DNA from: Flaveria trinervia
Lineage: Eukaryota; Streptophyta; Magnoliopsida; Asterales; Asteraceae
Assembly (NCBI GenBank): GCA_025506515.1
Contig: JACCIX010001058.1
Span: forward strand, 1 to 64,000
Direction of reading: 5' to 3'
DNA length: 64,000 nucleotides
Below are positions 25,051 through 36,239 of the stretch, one piece after another. A program made the translations under genes and the position numbers. The first letter of the stretch is position 1, and the number at the start of each line of letters is the position of its first letter. The notes under the pieces are model-generated. The model made no database searches, was not told the DNA's origin, and saw nothing but the letters and a program-made list of their open reading frames with translations.

Positions 25051-25348
25051 AGGCGGATGAGATTATGACAGGAAGTTGAGATGTGTTTTCAAGAAAAGCG
25101 TATTCGAGATGAGATGGAAGTTCTTTGAGCTCTAAATCTAGAGGGTCTTTGATAGAAGGTTTGGCTTTCGGTTCTAGATCTTGCTCAATGATCTCAAATG
25201 CTTCTTGATGAAATGATGTTTCATCAACTTCAAGTTCTGGAATGATTTGGTTCTCATAGATGGGTTCGGTGATTTAGACCTTTATTAATTGAGTGTTGCA
25301 AGCTTCATTTTGAAGAGTTTTCTTCAAATGACCGCTTATGATCGAATC

Positions 25349-25986
25349 TCAAGTATCGGCGTAATAGAGCGAGTCATCATGATGTTGAGGGTGTTTCATG
25401 GATTGGCCTATATTAAAAGTTACTTCCTCTTCGTCTACTCTAAGCGTGAGTCTGCCTGTACAAACATCAATGAGGGCTCGAGCAGTCGCTAAGAAAGGTC
25501 GACCAAGGATAAGAGGAACATTTTTGTCCTCATCCATGTCAAGGATCACAAAATCAATGGGAAATACGAATTTTTCAATTTTAACTAAGAGATTTTCAAT
25601 GATGCCCCTCGGATATTTGATAGAACGGTCAGCTAACTGGATGCTCATACGGGTAGGTCTAGGTTCACCTAAGTTTAATTTTTCAAAAACCGCATAAGCA
25701 TAAGGTTAATGCTTGCACCTAAATTAGCTAACGCGTTACTGACAGAAAGATTTTCTATTAGGCAAGGTATGGAGAAACTTCTTGGATCAGTCATCTTTTG
25801 AGGTAGTTTGTTTTGAAAAACTGCAGAGCATTCCTCATTCAAAACCACGTGTGATAACTCTTCCAGATTCTTTTTGTTTGACAAGACACCTTTTAGAAAC
25901 TTATCGTAGTTTGGCATTTGTGCTAAGGCCTCCACCAAGGGCAGATTGATGTGGAGTTGTTTGAACAACCCAAGGAATTTGCCATA
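25349..25986 (-). pseudogene. element B aspartic protease, catalytic Asp lost
   Basis: The retropepsin signature is expected to read DLGAS, but here it is NLGASINLM (near 25720-25690), again a G-to-A change on the coding strand. The second half keeps LILGRPFLATARALIDV (about 25510-25455), the ILG motif typical of gypsy proteases. A frameshift near 25675 separates the halves. Confidence 0.8.
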
Positions 25987-28886
25987 TTATGCCTCCATTC
26001 TTTGTTGTCTCAAACGACCTGGATATGGAGGTGGTGGAACATAAGGTGGTGGTGGAACGTATTTCTTGGCTGGTTCTTCAATGACAACATGTTGCTTTTG
26101 CTTATCACTCGTATTACTTGGAGTTTCAGTCTCTACTTCTTCAAGGATGGATTGTAATGCGGGTGCACCTCCTTGAGTGGTTTTGCCACTCCTAGTGGTG
26201 ATGGCTTTGACTTGAGCATTTGGTTTTGTCACAGTGTTTCTGGGCAAAGCTCCTTGAGGTCTTTCAGATAGTTGTTGTGCTATTCGACCTACTTGGTGCT
26301 TTATGGTCTGCAATGATGCTTTGTTGCTTTTAATGTCAGCTTTGTTTCTTGTGAACCTCTCCTCATTTCTTCGATCAGATTTCCGGATGTACTCATCTGT
26401 GGCTTGTGTGGTTAACAACAACTGGTGCAATAAATCTTCCATTGATGATGCTCCACAGTCTTGGTTTCTTGGGCCTTGGTAAGGTGGTTTCTGTTGTTGG
26501 TAAGGTGGCCTTCGGTTGAATCCAGATGATTGTTGGTTATTACCAATATCTTTGTAATTCGAGTTGCTTCTCCAATTTGAGTTGTTGTTGTTGTATGAGT
26601 TGTTTGGGCCTCCTACGTAGTCAACATCTTCAACTACCATAATGCCTTGTGGGCATTCGTTGGTCTTGTGTGAACTTCCACATGTGTTGCATCGTGTTGG
26701 GGTTTTCTTTAGCTCACTTTGCAATTGTTCGAATATTTTGGTTAGAGCTTCTAATTGGGCTGCAATTAGGGTTTCAGAGTCTACTTGATGAACACCTTTA
26801 GAACTGGGTTTGGTCCTTAAGGGATTGTAAGCAAAGCTCTTCTTAGCTACTCTTTCTAAGGCTTGGTATGCTTCTGTGGGTGTGACACTTCCAAAATCTC
26901 CTCCCGCACTTTGGTCTACCACTTGCTTATGGGCTCCGCTTATTGCATTGTAAAATGTTTGACACTGCAGCCACAGATCAAGTCCATGATGTGGGCATTT
27001 CCGAAGAAGACTTTTATATCTCTCCCATGCTGCGTGTGATGATTCATCGTCGTCTTGGCGAAAACTTGTGATGCTGCTTCTTAGTTTGGCGGTGCGATTG
27101 GGTGGAAAGTATTTCAAAAGGAATTGTTTAGCCATTTCTGCCCATGTGGTGATGGAACCAGGCGGAAGTGAATCAAGCCAGTCGATGGCTCGGCCTTGAA
27201 GTGAAAATGGTTATTACCAACATCTTTGTAATTCGAGTTGCTTCTCCAATTTGAGTTATTGTTGAATGAGTTGTTTGGGCCTCCTACGTAGTCAACATCT
27301 TCAACTACCATAATGCCTTGTGGGCATTCGTTGGTCTTGTGTGAACTTCCACATGTGTTGCATCGTGTTGGGGTTTTCTTTAGCTCGCTTTGCAATTGTT
27401 CAAATTTTTTGGTTAGAGCTTCTAATTGGGCTGCAATTAGGGTTTTAGAGTCTACTTGATGAATACCTTTAGAACTGGGTTTGGTCCTAAGGGATTGTAA
27501 GCAAAGCTCTTCTTAGCTACTCTTTCTAAGGCTTGGTATGCTTCTGTGGGTGTGACACTTCCAAAATCTCCTCCCGCACTTTGGTCTACCACTTGCTTAT
27601 GGGCTCCGCTTATTGCATTGTAAAATGTTTGACACTGCAGCCACAGATCAAGTCCATGATGTGGGCATTTCCGAAGAAGACTTTTATATCTCTCCCATGC
27701 TGCGTGTGATGATTCATCGTCGTCTTGGCGAAAACTGTGATGCTGCTTCTTAGTTTGGCGGTGCGATTGGGTGGAAAGTATTTCAAAAGGAATGTTTAGC
27801 CATTTCTGCCCATGTGGTGATGGAACCAGGCGGAAGTGAATCAAGCCAGTCGATGGCTCGGCCTTGAAGTGAAAATGGTTATTACCAACATCTTTGTAAT
27901 TCGAGTTGCTTCTCCAATTTGAGTTATTGTTGAATGAGTTGTTTGGGCCTCCTACGTAGTCAACATCTTCAACTACCATAATGCCTTGTGGGCATTCGTT
28001 GGTCTTGTGTGAACTTCCACATGTGTTGCATCGTGTTGGGGTTTTCTTTAGCTCGCTTTGCAATTGTTCAAATTTTTTGGTTAGAGCTTCTAATTGGGCT
28101 GCAATTAGGGTTTTAGAGTCTACTTGATGAATACCTTTAGAACTGGGTTTGGTCTTTAAGGGATTGTAAGCAAAGCTCTTCTTAGCTACTCTTTCTAAGG
28201 CTTGGTATGCTTCTGTGGTGTGACACTTCCAAAATCTCCTCCCGCACTTTGGTCTACCGCCTACTTATTGGCTCCGCTGATTGCATCGTAAAATGTTTGA
28301 CACTGCAGCCACATATCAAGTCCATGATGTGGCATCTCCGAAGGAGACTTTTATATCTCTCCCATGCTGCGTGTAATGATTCATCGTCGTCTTGGCGAAA
28401 ACTTGTGATGCTGCTTCTTAGTTTGGCGGTGCGATCGGGTGGAAAGTATTTCAAAAGGAATTGTTCAGCCATTTATGCCCATGTGGTGATGGAACCAGGC
28501 GGAAGTGAATCAAGCCAGTCGATGGCTTGGCCTTGAAGTGAAAATGGAAAAAGTCTTAGTCGAATGGCATCGTCTGAACAGTTGTTGATTTTAAAGGTAG
28601 CACAAATACGAAGGAATCATGGGATGTGAGCATTAGGATCTTCGTCTTGTAACCCATGGAACCGAACAGAGTTTTCTACAAGTTGGATAATACTAGACTT
28701 AATCTCGAAATTGTTGGCCGCTATTGCTGGTTGGACAACACAAGACTCGTAACCATTTATTGACGGTGTCGCATAGTGTGTCATCTTCATTTCCTCGTCT
28801 TGGTTAGACATGTCTTCTTCAGATGGTGTATCTTCCAAAATGTCATCTTCAATTATTGGTGCTGCTTGTTGTGATCTTTTACGCAA
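25987..28886 (-). pseudogene. element B gag with internal tandem triplication
   Basis: The N-terminal part (28886 to about 28548) has GYESCVVQPAIAANNFEI and the conserved gypsy gag order FHGLQDEDPNAHI, then DDAIRLRLFPFSLQGQA. It starts TTG CGT AAA AGA where related gags start with Met, so the start codon seems lost. The main capsid block contains FLLKYFPPxRTAKLRSSITSF, and the zinc knuckle is CNTCGSSHKTNEC (CX2CX4HX4C). The block spanning capsid to knuckle occurs three times (see 26537-28547). The C-terminal part is rich in Pro/Tyr/Gln with two PPPPY motifs near 26040. Confidence 0.85.
26537..28547 (-). repeat. three tandem copies of a ~670-base gag segment
   Basis: The copies are 26537-27210 (1), 27211-27878 (2) and 27879-28547 (3). 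Each begins TTATTACCAA and ends GTGAAAATGG. Copies 2 and 3 share variants in their left parts (TTATTGTTGAATG, TCAAATTTTTTGG, GGGTTTTAGAG). Copies 1 and 2 share variants in their right parts (CTACCACTTGCTTATGGG, CGCTTATTGCATTG). The switch in copy 2 lies at about 27479-27485. Confidence 0.92.
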
Positions 28887-29125
28887 TCTTGATGGAAAAG
28901 TCGTTCGGGTTCCGAAAGAGGCGAAACAAGTTCAGGACTAGACAAGTTGGATATACACTAACTTAAAGAAGCATAAACTAACTAAGGTTTAAAATGAATC
29001 AAACAAATGTAACTAAACTAACTAAGACAAAATATCTAAAATAAAATGAAGTTTGAACAAAAATATATTAACAAGTTATATACAAGATAGTCAAAAATTT
29101 AGTTTGTCTTTCAAACTGTCGTGTG

Positions 29126-29143
29126 TCCCCAGCAACGGCACCA
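29126..29143 (-). other. element B primer-binding site, tRNA-Asp type
   Basis: The minus strand reads TGGTGCCGTTGCTGGGGA, six bases inside the 5' LTR edge. It equals the common plant Athila/Tat site TGGCGCCGTTGCCGGGGA with two C-to-T changes, as expected for methylated transposon DNA. Confidence 0.85.
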
Positions 29144-29149
29144 AAAACT

Positions 29150-30869
29150 TGATGGGTGCGGATAGTATATATATTTTGACAAATATTTTACGCACAGATT
29201 CAGTTTTAATTGGTTATACCAAGTACTAAACCACACACACAAAATGCAAGTGTACCTGTCGCGTGGTAATATAGTGTTGGTAAGAACCGAGTATCAATCC
29301 GTGGACACACCTAGCCTACTCAACAAACTTGACGTTTGACTATCAGATTTGGTTTTTGTTAAAGAAAATGATAAGTTGCAAAGGAAAGATTTTTAGGGTT
29401 TAAAAACAATGATAAAAATAAAGTAAACTAAGATTTGAAGCGTTTGGATTTAAAACCAAGGAATAAAAGTTATCATCCTAATTCGACTCCACTTATGTAA
29501 CTGTGATGAATTGGTGGTGTGATTTAAAGATATGGATTAATGTAATTATGTTAATGTTTATAAAGATGAGCTTGCGTGATTTCTCGTCTATCCTGCTGCC
29601 GTAGTGACTAGGATCATGTTAGGTTGAGTTTTACTGCTTAGATCAAAGCCCTAGTAATGTAGGTAAGTCTTTTGTGTCCTATTTGACATATGATTTTTGA
29701 AAACATAACTTCATGTTAAAAAGAGAGTTGTTCAAGTTCCTTCCTAACATACCATTAATTTTAGAAAACCATAACAATTACTGGAGATTTCTCAAACTAA
29801 TAAAAGGGAACCCGCAAATGATCAGAAAGTTAAGGTGATATGATTTATAATAACCATTTCTAGTTCATTAGCCATGGATTTATTATGAAGGCGGTTTCAC
29901 GAGTGAAAGTTAATCATACAATTTTCAACCTTGTATGACAATAACAATCACAAACCATAAATTTATAACTTCCCATTCAAATGTAGATGCTACCCATCAA
30001 TAGTTTTTCCAAGACCACCATAACATTAACATAATATTTATCACACCATTAGTTCATCACAAATTACATAAGTTTCATCCGATTAGGATGATAAAAAAAA
30101 GTTTAGCTCATAATGAGCTTGAACATAACAACAGATAACAAAGAAGATAGATATGTAATCATTGGTGAAATGGAACAATCAAACCGATAATCCACAATGG
30201 ATGACATTTAGACGACTCCGAGCTTCTTCCAAGTGTTGTATGCACCTCTCGAGCCTCCAAATGACCTTGAAGTCTTGATTCTTGAGAGAGTTCTGCAGAG
30301 TAACTCTCCCACCAAAGCTTACCAAAAATGTTGAACTTAAGCTTCTATTTATAGGCTTTCTGGAATGTTTAAGCACGGCCCCATACCTAAAAGACACGGC
30401 CCCGTGCTAGTACAATGCTTACGAAAGTTGGTCGGCTCGTACATGCAGGTTGTGTCGGGCATGGCCCCGTGCTAAATGGGGCACAACCCCATGTTGGAGG
30501 TGGGGCACGACCCCGTGCCTCACGGGGCACAGCCTCGTGTCTACTTTTAGGGGACAGTACTTTTGTCCTGTCAGATTTCCAAACACGGGGGTGTGTTAAT
30601 TTAGCACGGGGGTGTGTTAATTTAGCACGGGAGTGTGTTTCTGGCAAAGTATGGGGGCGTGCTTAATGAGGCACGGCCCCATGCTTGGACTCCAAAGCTC
30701 GAATTCCTTCAATTTCTTGCTAAATATGCTTCTTTTGTCCATCTTGTCCTTTTTAATACATGAAAACACAATTTAACATTTTAAGTATATTTTCGTCATT
30801 TTAAGGAAGATATAAGGAATAATTGATGTGCTTTTGATAGGATTTTTATGTATAATTTGGAGCACATCA
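29150..30869 (-). repeat. element B 5' LTR
   Basis: The LTR is 1.72 kb, with edges TGATG at 29150 and CACATCA at 30869. It is longer than the 3' LTR through an extra GC-rich unit near 30375-30400 and an extra GGGGGTGTGTTAATTTAGCA-type unit near 30590-30625. Both are short-unit expansions. Confidence 0.9.
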
Positions 30870-31578
30870 ACCCTCTATCATAAAGGCATGATTTGATCAA
30901 TTTCTATTCGAACGGTTTAATCTTCAATGCATATTTCGGTTTCTTGCTTAAATGTTCATAACACCCCTTTAATAAGAAATTAAAACGTGGTCATGCGTTC
31001 GAAAACAGGTCATGTAGCGATTTAATGGAATTAATTGGGTTAATAAAGGTTAATCGAGCGGTGGTGTGGCCGCCGGAGGGTCACCGGAGTCGGCCACCAG
31101 AAAAACGGGGATGAGGAAGGGGGTTTGGGTTATTAATTCACAGTTACACTTTTGTTCCCTCATGTTTGCCATGTTTAACATTTTATGTAAAACCTTTTAA
31201 TTCAAGTTTTAAAATCTGCAATTTTAACCCTTAAACTTTTAAAGCCTTAATTTAAAATAACCCAATTATTCATAAACTTATATACTTTATAAGTCTTATA
31301 GAAACTTTAAAAATATAATTATTCCTTTTTAAATTAGACTCATATATAACAATTAAGACTTTATAAATTTATAACTCTTTACATTATAAATTATCAAATT
31401 ATTTAAAAGATTTAATAAATAATATTAATAAACCCATTTTTAAAAGTTAAGCTATACTTCTAATTCATAAGATTCATTAGGATAAATATCATTAATTTGA
31501 TAATGAACTTTCTTCGCATGAAGGTTTAAAATGAGTTCGGGTTTTGGATTTATAGTCTGAATTTGAGCGGACGTTACA

Positions 31579-32660
31579 GTTTCAACCCTCGAGTTTTCCG
31601 CTACTAGGGGCACTGCCCCCAGACCCCACTAATGGGGCGTTTCCCCCTTGGAATCCCCATACTTATGAGGTATTCTATATCGAATATCATAATAAAATCA
31701 AACAAACGTGCACTTCGCATCTCTTGACTTGTTTGATGGATATTATGATTACATTGGTCATTAGTTTCAATTCAAATACACTAAAATATATAACGGATAA
31801 TGGTTTACACTGAGCTAAGCTAGTGTGTCGTAAATGTTTGACAAATAACAATGTTAAGACATGTGTGAAGTATCCTGAAAGAATATAGCCACTATTGTAC
31901 AAAATTTATCAAGTTGTTTAGATTCTTAAGGTCAACATAAGATGTAACTACTAAATCACTATATGGCAAAGCTAGAAGAACTATTAGTAACAGTAATCGA
32001 GTTTTGATAATAAAAAGATAATCAAGTATTAGAGATACACTAGCGAAACCAAATGCCTTAAGAGTCATAAATAGCTTAAAAACCTATCTTTTAGGCTTTG
32101 CTTAAGCTGAAAAAGACATTATATAACAAGTATACATAATTTCACTGAGATGAATCAACAAGACTACATAGGCTTTGATGACGAAGATCGTATCAGAAGA
32201 CATGTAGAGGATCATGTATGCTAGATCAAGAAGACATGTAAGAGATGATTTTATGCTAAATGAAGAAGACATGACCAAGATGGGTTAAAACCCTAAAAAT
32301 GGGATCAGATGACAAAAACTCCCAACTCATATATATTCCCTTGCATACTAATTGGTACCCTATTGTCTTCTTCATGTATGAGGAAAAGCCTAAGACCTTT
32401 CCATAAGCCTGCCTCCAAACTAATCAGTAGCAAAGCTCCGGCAGCCTAATTCTAACATGCAAATACAAACAAAATATTAACAAAAATTAACATAAAATGT
32501 TTTTGTTTTATATTGAATTGGAATCATATATATTTCACATTACTTAAATATTTTTCATTGAGCTCTGGATTAGGTTTGACTATAATGAAAACTATTAAGC
32601 GATAATTACTTAAGAAAACAAAACTTGAAATCGATTTGAGATGAAAACAAGATTAGAGAT
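31579..32660. other. intergenic DNA between elements A and D
   Basis: I found no gene. A GC-richer stretch near 31590-31660 (GGGGCACTGCCCCCAGACCC) is followed by AT-rich DNA. Open frames are short and unsupported. Confidence 0.6.
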
Positions 32661-32665
32661 GATGA

Positions 32666-35600
32666 TGTAGAAATGAATTCTACATATGATATCATTTACA
32701 CAAGTCCCTAATCAATTAGTATAGTGAATTAATAGAACTTACTTGAAGGAGAAGATTCATCTAGTCACACCCTCAAAATCCACTTGCGGAGTTTTACCAC
32801 GAGGCGTGTGAACAAACCAGGATCACAGTCAATAGTTACCCAGAACGACTCTATATGCCATAATTTAAATGAAAACAACCAAAGTAAATAAATTAAATAG
32901 TGCTAAAGCATTTTGAAAACAACCCAAAGAAATAAAAGTATAATTGTGGCAAAACATGTGCCAACCCAAAAGAGTAATCATTAATCATTAAAATGATAAA
33001 ATTGTCTTGAAGACCGTGTCATAGAATGCAGTGAACCATGTAGTGCTCCTATGGCAAGCAAGCTAATGACCTAAGAATAGCATACTAAAATGTCAACACA
33101 ATGTTTGGTGAGTTCAAGAGATATTCAAACATAAACAGTTTAATAATAGAGATATACAAGTAGCGTATTTTAACAGATAGCTAGTCCATTAACAATAAAT
33201 ATTATTTCATAGTGATTTCGCAATTGAAGCTGGCTGTGTTTCGTTGTTGCCTCCTGCCACGACTTAACAGGTCGTGACAATGTTCATTAGGACAACTTGC
33301 ACCCGGTTGACCTCGAGTCACACAGGTGGGGCTCGTCAGACCCAGTAGTACTACCCAAATTTCCCCGCTATATAATATTAACAATTCGAAAGTGTGAGGA
33401 CTTTTCCATGATATCAACACTATATAATATTGTACACAACTTGAATTTATAAAGCGTTCGTGATTTACCAGTATGCTATCTCCCCCAAAGAGAGTAAATA
33501 AAAAGTGGGGCATGAACTCACCTGATATGCGTATAGATACACAGAGTTTGACTTGTCAAACAAATAGACAGACAACCTTCAGAGGTTACCTAGATCATAT
33601 AAGTACATGAGTACGTGTAATCAAAGAACATGTGAAACCCTAAGTACACTACAACCAAGGACTCAAGATTTTAGAAAAACAAACATGTTTGACCTATTTG
33701 ACCCGTTTGACCCGTTGGTGACTTTATGTGTTGTAAACCATTCAAGTAATCATACACATATATCATACATAGTTAACATTCAAATAGATCATATGTATGC
33801 TATATTAACCAGGTGTATCACTTAGATCATCATACAACCAAGTACCATACAAGTCATGCGAATCTAGAACATTAACATATTCACTAGTTATAACACAACT
33901 AACATGTCACACAAAGATCAAACCACTCACCACATGCCATGTGAAGCCACTCACGACTTCCATCCTAAACCCTGCCATCCTACTAAGTAGGGGCCTCAGA
34001 TTCGCACGCGTGTATGATGATCATAACCATATTCATTAACCATATGCATTGCATTCTACAACATCACAACAATCAATTACCAATCCCAAACATGATATCC
34101 TACTACTAATCAACATCCAATCATACATGATCATAAATGTCCAAATATCATTCATGATTATCCAAAACATCCCTTACAACTATTTTAACATGTTTCATCA
34201 CCTTAGAATTCATCCATGATCATACTAACATGCTCCTAACATCCCAACCATGTTCAAACTATCATCTTTCACATTTTGTATAAATAAAGTTTCCCTTTTG
34301 GGAAAGCACATTCCAAAATCCATCAACCACTCAATGTATTCATGAATTCATTATAATTATACCATCTCAAGCTCATAACAATGTTTAGACATGATCAACA
34401 ATATCTAATCACCATAATCTAACAATCTTCATAAGCAAAAGTTTCTACTTTTAGCAAGCTATGAACAACAACATCCATTCAAAGATTTCTAGCATTCATA
34501 ACAACAATCTAACATCTAATCATCATCATGAACACATCCATAACATCAATCCATCACTAGATCATCATTACTTGAAAATAAAGTTACTATTATTAGTAAC
34601 CTATGACCATCAACTTCAATTCACTAATTTCTTGCAAAATCAATGTATCTAACATTCATACAACCTACTAATCATCATACATTCATCAAACAATCATCCA
34701 TCATGCATAATCATGCCATTATCGAACTAGGGTTTGCTTCATAATCAAAGTTCATGATCAATCCACTAAAAACATAGAATTCATGCATAATCAATGTTAA
34801 ACAACATGTAATCAATCCAACTAACATACTAACATCATCAAACAACATCAAATTCGACCCCATGAAGGCCAATTTCGCAACTAGGGTTCGGCCATCATGA
34901 ACAACTCACAAAAACTTGAAAAATCTAACCTTTCAACGTGTTATAGCTTGCAATTGATGATTCCCACGAGTTGTTTGCCTTGTAATCGAACCAAAATCGC
35001 AGGTACTAGGTTGTTCTTGGTCGAATTCTCAAGAGAGAGAGGTGTGATGGTGAGATCGTGGCCGAAGGGGGGGGGTGGGCTAGGGCTTGGAGTTGTTTTA
35101 TTTAATTTTAATTTACATATTTACCCTTTTAGCCCTTGTAATTTATATTTTATAAAAACTAGGTTTTAAACTCTTTGTAAAGTGTTTTTAACTTCATAAT
35201 ATAAAGATATAAACATATGAGAATCATTATATATCTTATCTTTATAAAAACACAAGACATACGAATAAATAGGCACGTTTCCGCTTTACACGATTAATTT
35301 TCTAATTAACCTTTTAAAAACGTGTAAACACATAAACATAACACAATAATCACATAATCAATTAGATTCACATTAAATTAACATTATCCATTATTATTTG
35401 GTCACCAACGTTAAACGACAACTAGTGTGTGTTCACGACACGTGTATACAAGACTTAACGGAACTAACGGAGTTTGGTAACGGAAATTTACCGGATGTCA
35501 CACATCTTCTGATTATGAGATGATGAAGAACTCATGATGACTAATCCGATTGAAAGTCTTATTTGTCTTCAATTGATGGATTGAAATTGTTATATGGTGT

Positions 35601-35818
35601 TAGGGTTTCTTTTCATTCTCTGATGAATATACGTAGGGAGAGTAAAGCTGAATTGATAATTTAACAAACAGACTCCTAAATCTTTTAACCACCAGTATTT
35701 ACATATAAGCCCCTTAAGATATTAACTTCCATCAAATTATATACCCTAACTATTAGAGCTACACACGTAACCCAAATAAATGCCAAATGGTCAAAAGGCC
35801 ACATAATTATTTATTACA
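32666..35818 (-). repeat. element D 3' LTR, split
   Basis: The parts 32666-32762 and 35503-35818 join into a copy of the LTR at 45930-46327. The join falls at GATTCATCT / TTCTGATTATG, where the intact LTR reads GATTCTATCTACTGATTATG. It ends ATTTATTACA at 35818. Confidence 0.9.
32763..35502 (-). mobile_element. solo LTR (Ty3/gypsy type) inserted in the copia LTR
   Basis: This 2740-base insertion is flanked by catct (32758-32762 and 35503-35507). Read on the minus strand it starts TGTGACATCCGG and ends GGTGTGACT, close to the TG...CA LTR ends, with the last base changed. It has no primer site, polypurine tract or coding domain, so a solo LTR left by recombination between two LTRs is the simplest reading. 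The stretch 34040-34860 is rich in CAT/ATC words. Confidence 0.7.
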
Positions 35819-35829
35819 TTCTCCCACTT
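35819..35829 (-). other. element D polypurine tract
   Basis: The minus strand reads AAGTGGGAGAA directly before the 3' LTR start TGTAATAAAT. This is the usual copia tract. Just upstream, TGGTC-TAAC-GGCCA could form a weak 5-bp hairpin with one wobble pair. Confidence 0.85.
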
Positions 35830-36120
35830 GGCCGTTAGACCATTGTACTAAACATCTATGTGTGATTACTAATATATAATATAACATTAATTGGCCAAGT
35901 GATCAAAATTGATCATGTTCATTAAACCTTCTTATAATAATATCAAAAAAATAGATACAATCATTTGCATTATTATCAATGCAAGACCCTATCTATTATG
36001 ACATTGATATCATCGTAAATTATAGGTTAGGTGGTTAAAACGTTTGTCTAGAGTAAACATAATAGTGCACATACATATTCATAAGTATAGACAAACTTCA
36101 CATATAAGTGAAGTATGTAA

Positions 36121-36131
36121 TTATATTATAT

Positions 36132-36183
<52 letters not shown>
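36121..36183. repeat. (TA)n microsatellite
   Basis: A run of TA/TTATA units about 60 bases long lies between the element D polypurine tract and pol. It is a probable site of length polymorphism. Confidence 0.95.
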
Positions 36184-36185
<2 letters not shown>

Positions 36186-36239
36186 CATTCATATAAGGTC
36201 TTGCCTAAAACTCATATTAAGTACATGATTATTGAATAC

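Larger units (their letters stand above)
15741..30869 (-). mobile_element. element B: complete Athila-type Ty3/gypsy retrotransposon, degenerate
   Basis: The element is bounded by perfect 5-base target duplications accct (15736-15740 and 30870-30874). On the minus strand the order is 5' LTR, tRNA-Asp-type primer site, gag, protease, reverse transcriptase, RNase H, integrase, a short unknown frame, an ATHILA ORF1-like frame and 3' LTR. The extra frame after integrase and the primer-site type are Athila hallmarks. All genes carry frameshifts or stops, and key residues are lost in protease and reverse transcriptase. The first 120 bases of the two LTRs differ at about five positions by eye, so insertion is moderately old but later than element A. 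Confidence 0.9.
11780..31578 (-). mobile_element. element A: chromovirus-like LTR element, coding region deleted, split by element B
   Basis: The outer ends are TGTCACATCC at 11780 and GGACGTTACA at 31578 (TG...CA in either sense). The flanking pentamers are gtttt (11775-11779) and gtttc (31579-31583), a 4/5 target duplication. Read on the minus strand the order is 5' LTR (31578 down to 13553, interrupted by 15741-30869 and one copy of its target duplication), an iMet-type primer site at 13549-13533, about 1.2 kb of internal DNA without gag or pol, then a rearranged 3' LTR remnant. The lineage is inferred from the primer site, the LTR start and the hairpin at 12355-12373, not from protein. 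Confidence 0.65.
13553..31578 (-). repeat. element A 5' LTR, about 2.9 kb, interrupted by element B
   Basis: The two parts are 13553-15740 and 30875-31578, counting the Athila target duplication once. The LTR is very AT-rich in parts, contains a GC-richer stretch near 31060-31120, and holds a tRNA-like module at 15209-15262. A diverged relative in the opposite orientation occupies about 62870-64000. Confidence 0.7.

Noticed and set aside
30387..30666. Open frames on both strands in the Athila 5' LTR
   Set aside because: Openness comes from GC-rich repeat units with few stop codons; it is inside an LTR.
34040..34860. CAT/ATC-rich stretch as a CRISPR-like or regular satellite array
   Set aside because: There is no fixed unit or spacing; it is low-complexity sequence in a plant solo LTR.
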